Of a DNA stretch of 5,983 nucleotides, positions 5,359 through 5,983 are shown piece after piece (position 1 is the first letter of the stretch; each line of letters opens with the position of its first letter). This DNA is from CAZWUL01 sp964636625 (GTDB taxonomy: Bacteria > Atribacterota > Phoenicimicrobiia > Phoenicimicrobiales > Stramentimicrobiaceae), in contig CAZWUL010000062.1 of assembly GCA_964636625.1 (NCBI GenBank), positions 1-5,983 on the forward strand. Direction: 5' to 3'. The notes under the pieces were generated by a model. The model saw only the letters and a list, made by a program, of their open reading frames with translations, ran no database searches and was not told where the DNA came from. Made by a program: the position numbers and the translations under genes.

Positions 5359-5610
5359 TTATTCTTTTTGGTTAGCCTGATTGTCATCTTCCCCTGCTTC
5401 TTCAGAAGCTTGTTCAAGGTTGTATCTTCTATTAAATTTTTCCACTCTACCGGCAGAATCAAATATTTTTTGCTTACCGGTAAAAAAGGGATGACAGGCA
5501 GAGCATACTTCTACACGAATATCCTTTTTAGTTGAACGGGTTTCAAAAGTATTCCCACATGCACAAACCACTGTAGCCTTGTCATATTTGGGATGAATCT
5601 CTTTTTTCAT
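5359..5610 (-). CDS. rpmE: Large-subunit ribosomal protein L31 (bL31), zinc-binding type
   Basis: Small protein of the 50S subunit that bridges to the 30S head. It has 83 residues. The N-terminus MKKEIHPKY is typical, and the four zinc ligands are present: Cys16 and Cys18 in CACGNTF, Cys36 and Cys39 in VCSACHPFFTGKQK. This is the C+ (RpmE, type A) form, rather than the Cys-free RpmE2/YtiA form made under zinc starvation. RVEKFNRRY (55-63) is also conserved. The last 18 or so residues form an acidic, Glu/Asp/Gln-rich tail, longer than in many homologues. ATG at 5608-5610 has AAGGTGA upstream at good spacing. The gene has its own strong promoter about 46 nt upstream and is followed by the palindromic terminator, so it may be transcribed alone as well as with rho. 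Confidence 0.97.
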   Translation of the reverse strand: MKKEIHPKYDKATVVCACGNTFETRSTKKDIRVEVCSACHPFFTGKQKIFDSAGRVEKFNRRYNLEQASEEAGEDDNQANQKE

Positions 5611-5655
5611 TTTTTTTCACCTTCATTCTTATTAATACCCTAAAATTTCGAAAAA

Positions 5656-5684
5656 ATTATATCACAACTGGAATAAACCGTCAA
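5656..5684 (-). promoter_or_regulatory. Strong sigma70/sigmaA-type promoter for rpmE
   Basis: On the minus strand, -35 TTGACG (5679-5684) is separated by exactly 17 bp from -10 TATAAT (5656-5661). TG one base before the -10 gives an extended -10 (TGATATAAT). Transcription would start near 5649, leaving a leader of about 39 nt before the rpmE ATG. It matches the consensus at 11 of 12 hexamer positions, unusually strong for the window, which fits high expression of a ribosomal protein gene. Confidence 0.85.
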
Positions 5685-5775
5685 AACAAATTACTTTTTA
5701 ATCATTTGAAATTAAAACTACTTAATTTCCTAAAATATAATAATAAACTTTAAAATAACCCTTGCAACAGATTTT

Positions 5776-5983
5776 TTATCTATTATTATTTTCGTCTTTA
5801 ATGGTATTTAGAAAATCAATGTTACTTTTAGTCTTTTTCAATTTATTTAATAATAAGCTTATCGCGTCGATAGTACTTTGATTTGACAATGCTCTTCTCA
5901 TAAGCCAGGCCTTACTCAGGGAGTCTGCATCTAATAATAATTCTTCCCTTCTGGTACCTGAACGCTTAATATCAATTGCCGGG
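5776..5983 (-). CDS. rho: Transcription termination factor Rho, C-terminal end (partial)
   Basis: Hexameric RNA-dependent ATPase/helicase that ends transcription at Rho-dependent sites. Only the last 68 residues are in the window; the gene continues past the right edge, so the RNA-binding domain and Walker motifs are not visible. The reading frame gives PAIDIKRSGTRREELLLDAD, then SLSKAWLMRRALSN, IDAISLLLNKLKKTKSNIDF and an Asn-rich end, ending in TAA at 5776-5778. This aligns without gaps up to the tail with the E. coli Rho C-terminus (PAIDYNRSGTRKEELL..., INKLAMTKTNDDF, as I recall it). The Arg in SGTR, visible residue 11, corresponds by my count to the E. coli arginine finger Arg366. Rho followed by rpmE is the common low-GC Gram-positive order. 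I see no clear intrinsic terminator in the 165 nt after the stop. Confidence 0.95.
   Translation of the reverse strand, partial: PAIDIKRSGTRREELLLDADSLSKAWLMRRALSNQSTIDAISLLLNKLKKTKSNIDFLNTIKDENNNR

Noticed and set aside
5611..5775. Intrinsic terminator after rho
   Set aside because: Only weak AT-only stems are visible, none with a GC core followed by a T run.

Overview
This AT-rich window (GC roughly one third by eye) comes from a bacterial chromosome and looks like ordinary core-genome DNA. All recognisable genes lie on the minus strand, so transcription runs from right to left. The gene order is rho (3' end only), rpmE, tdk, thyX, prfA, prmC, a ywlE-like low-molecular-weight phosphatase gene, rpiB and upp. 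This is a condensed version of the rho-rpmE-tdk-prfA-prmC-...-ywlE-...-rpiB-...-upp order known from Bacillus subtilis and other low-GC Gram-positive bacteria. Gene order, strong AGGAGG-type ribosome binding sites, two TTG starts and ThyX use suggest an anaerobic member of the Bacillota or a related deep-branching lineage such as Atribacterota. The sequence alone does not settle the phylum.

Layout, in the direction of transcription. Bases 5983-5776 encode the last 68 residues of transcription terminator Rho. An AT-rich gap of 165 bp follows and holds a near-consensus sigma70/sigmaA promoter (TTGACG, 17 bp, TATAAT, with an extended -10 TG) placed to drive rpmE. After rpmE (zinc-type ribosomal protein L31) there is a perfect 48-nt palindrome whose core is flanked by A and T runs on both strands, a likely bidirectional intrinsic terminator. 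Next come tdk and thyX, 6 nt apart, then a gap of about 100 nt, then prfA and prmC, abutting as TAAATG. A 54-nt gap leads to the ywlE-like gene, which is 1 nt from rpiB. A 78-nt gap precedes upp. The last 129 bp hold no gene, but contain two inverted repeats and a short cluster of ACTAAC-type repeats.

How the genes fit together. One theme is transcription and translation: Rho terminates transcripts, L31 is a 50S protein, RF1 ends translation at UAA/UAG, and PrmC methylates the RF1 GGQ glutamine. The other is nucleotide supply: thymidine kinase (salvage) beside flavin-dependent thymidylate synthase (de novo dTMP), and RpiB, whose product ribose-5-phosphate feeds PRPP, the co-substrate of uracil phosphoribosyltransferase. 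The phosphatase carries the Thr found in the protein-arginine phosphatase YwlE.

I did not find an undescribed system. The points most worth a second look are the long palindrome after rpmE, thyX lying between tdk and prfA, the Cys-rich ThyX tail, the arginine-phosphatase signature, and several start-codon corrections.
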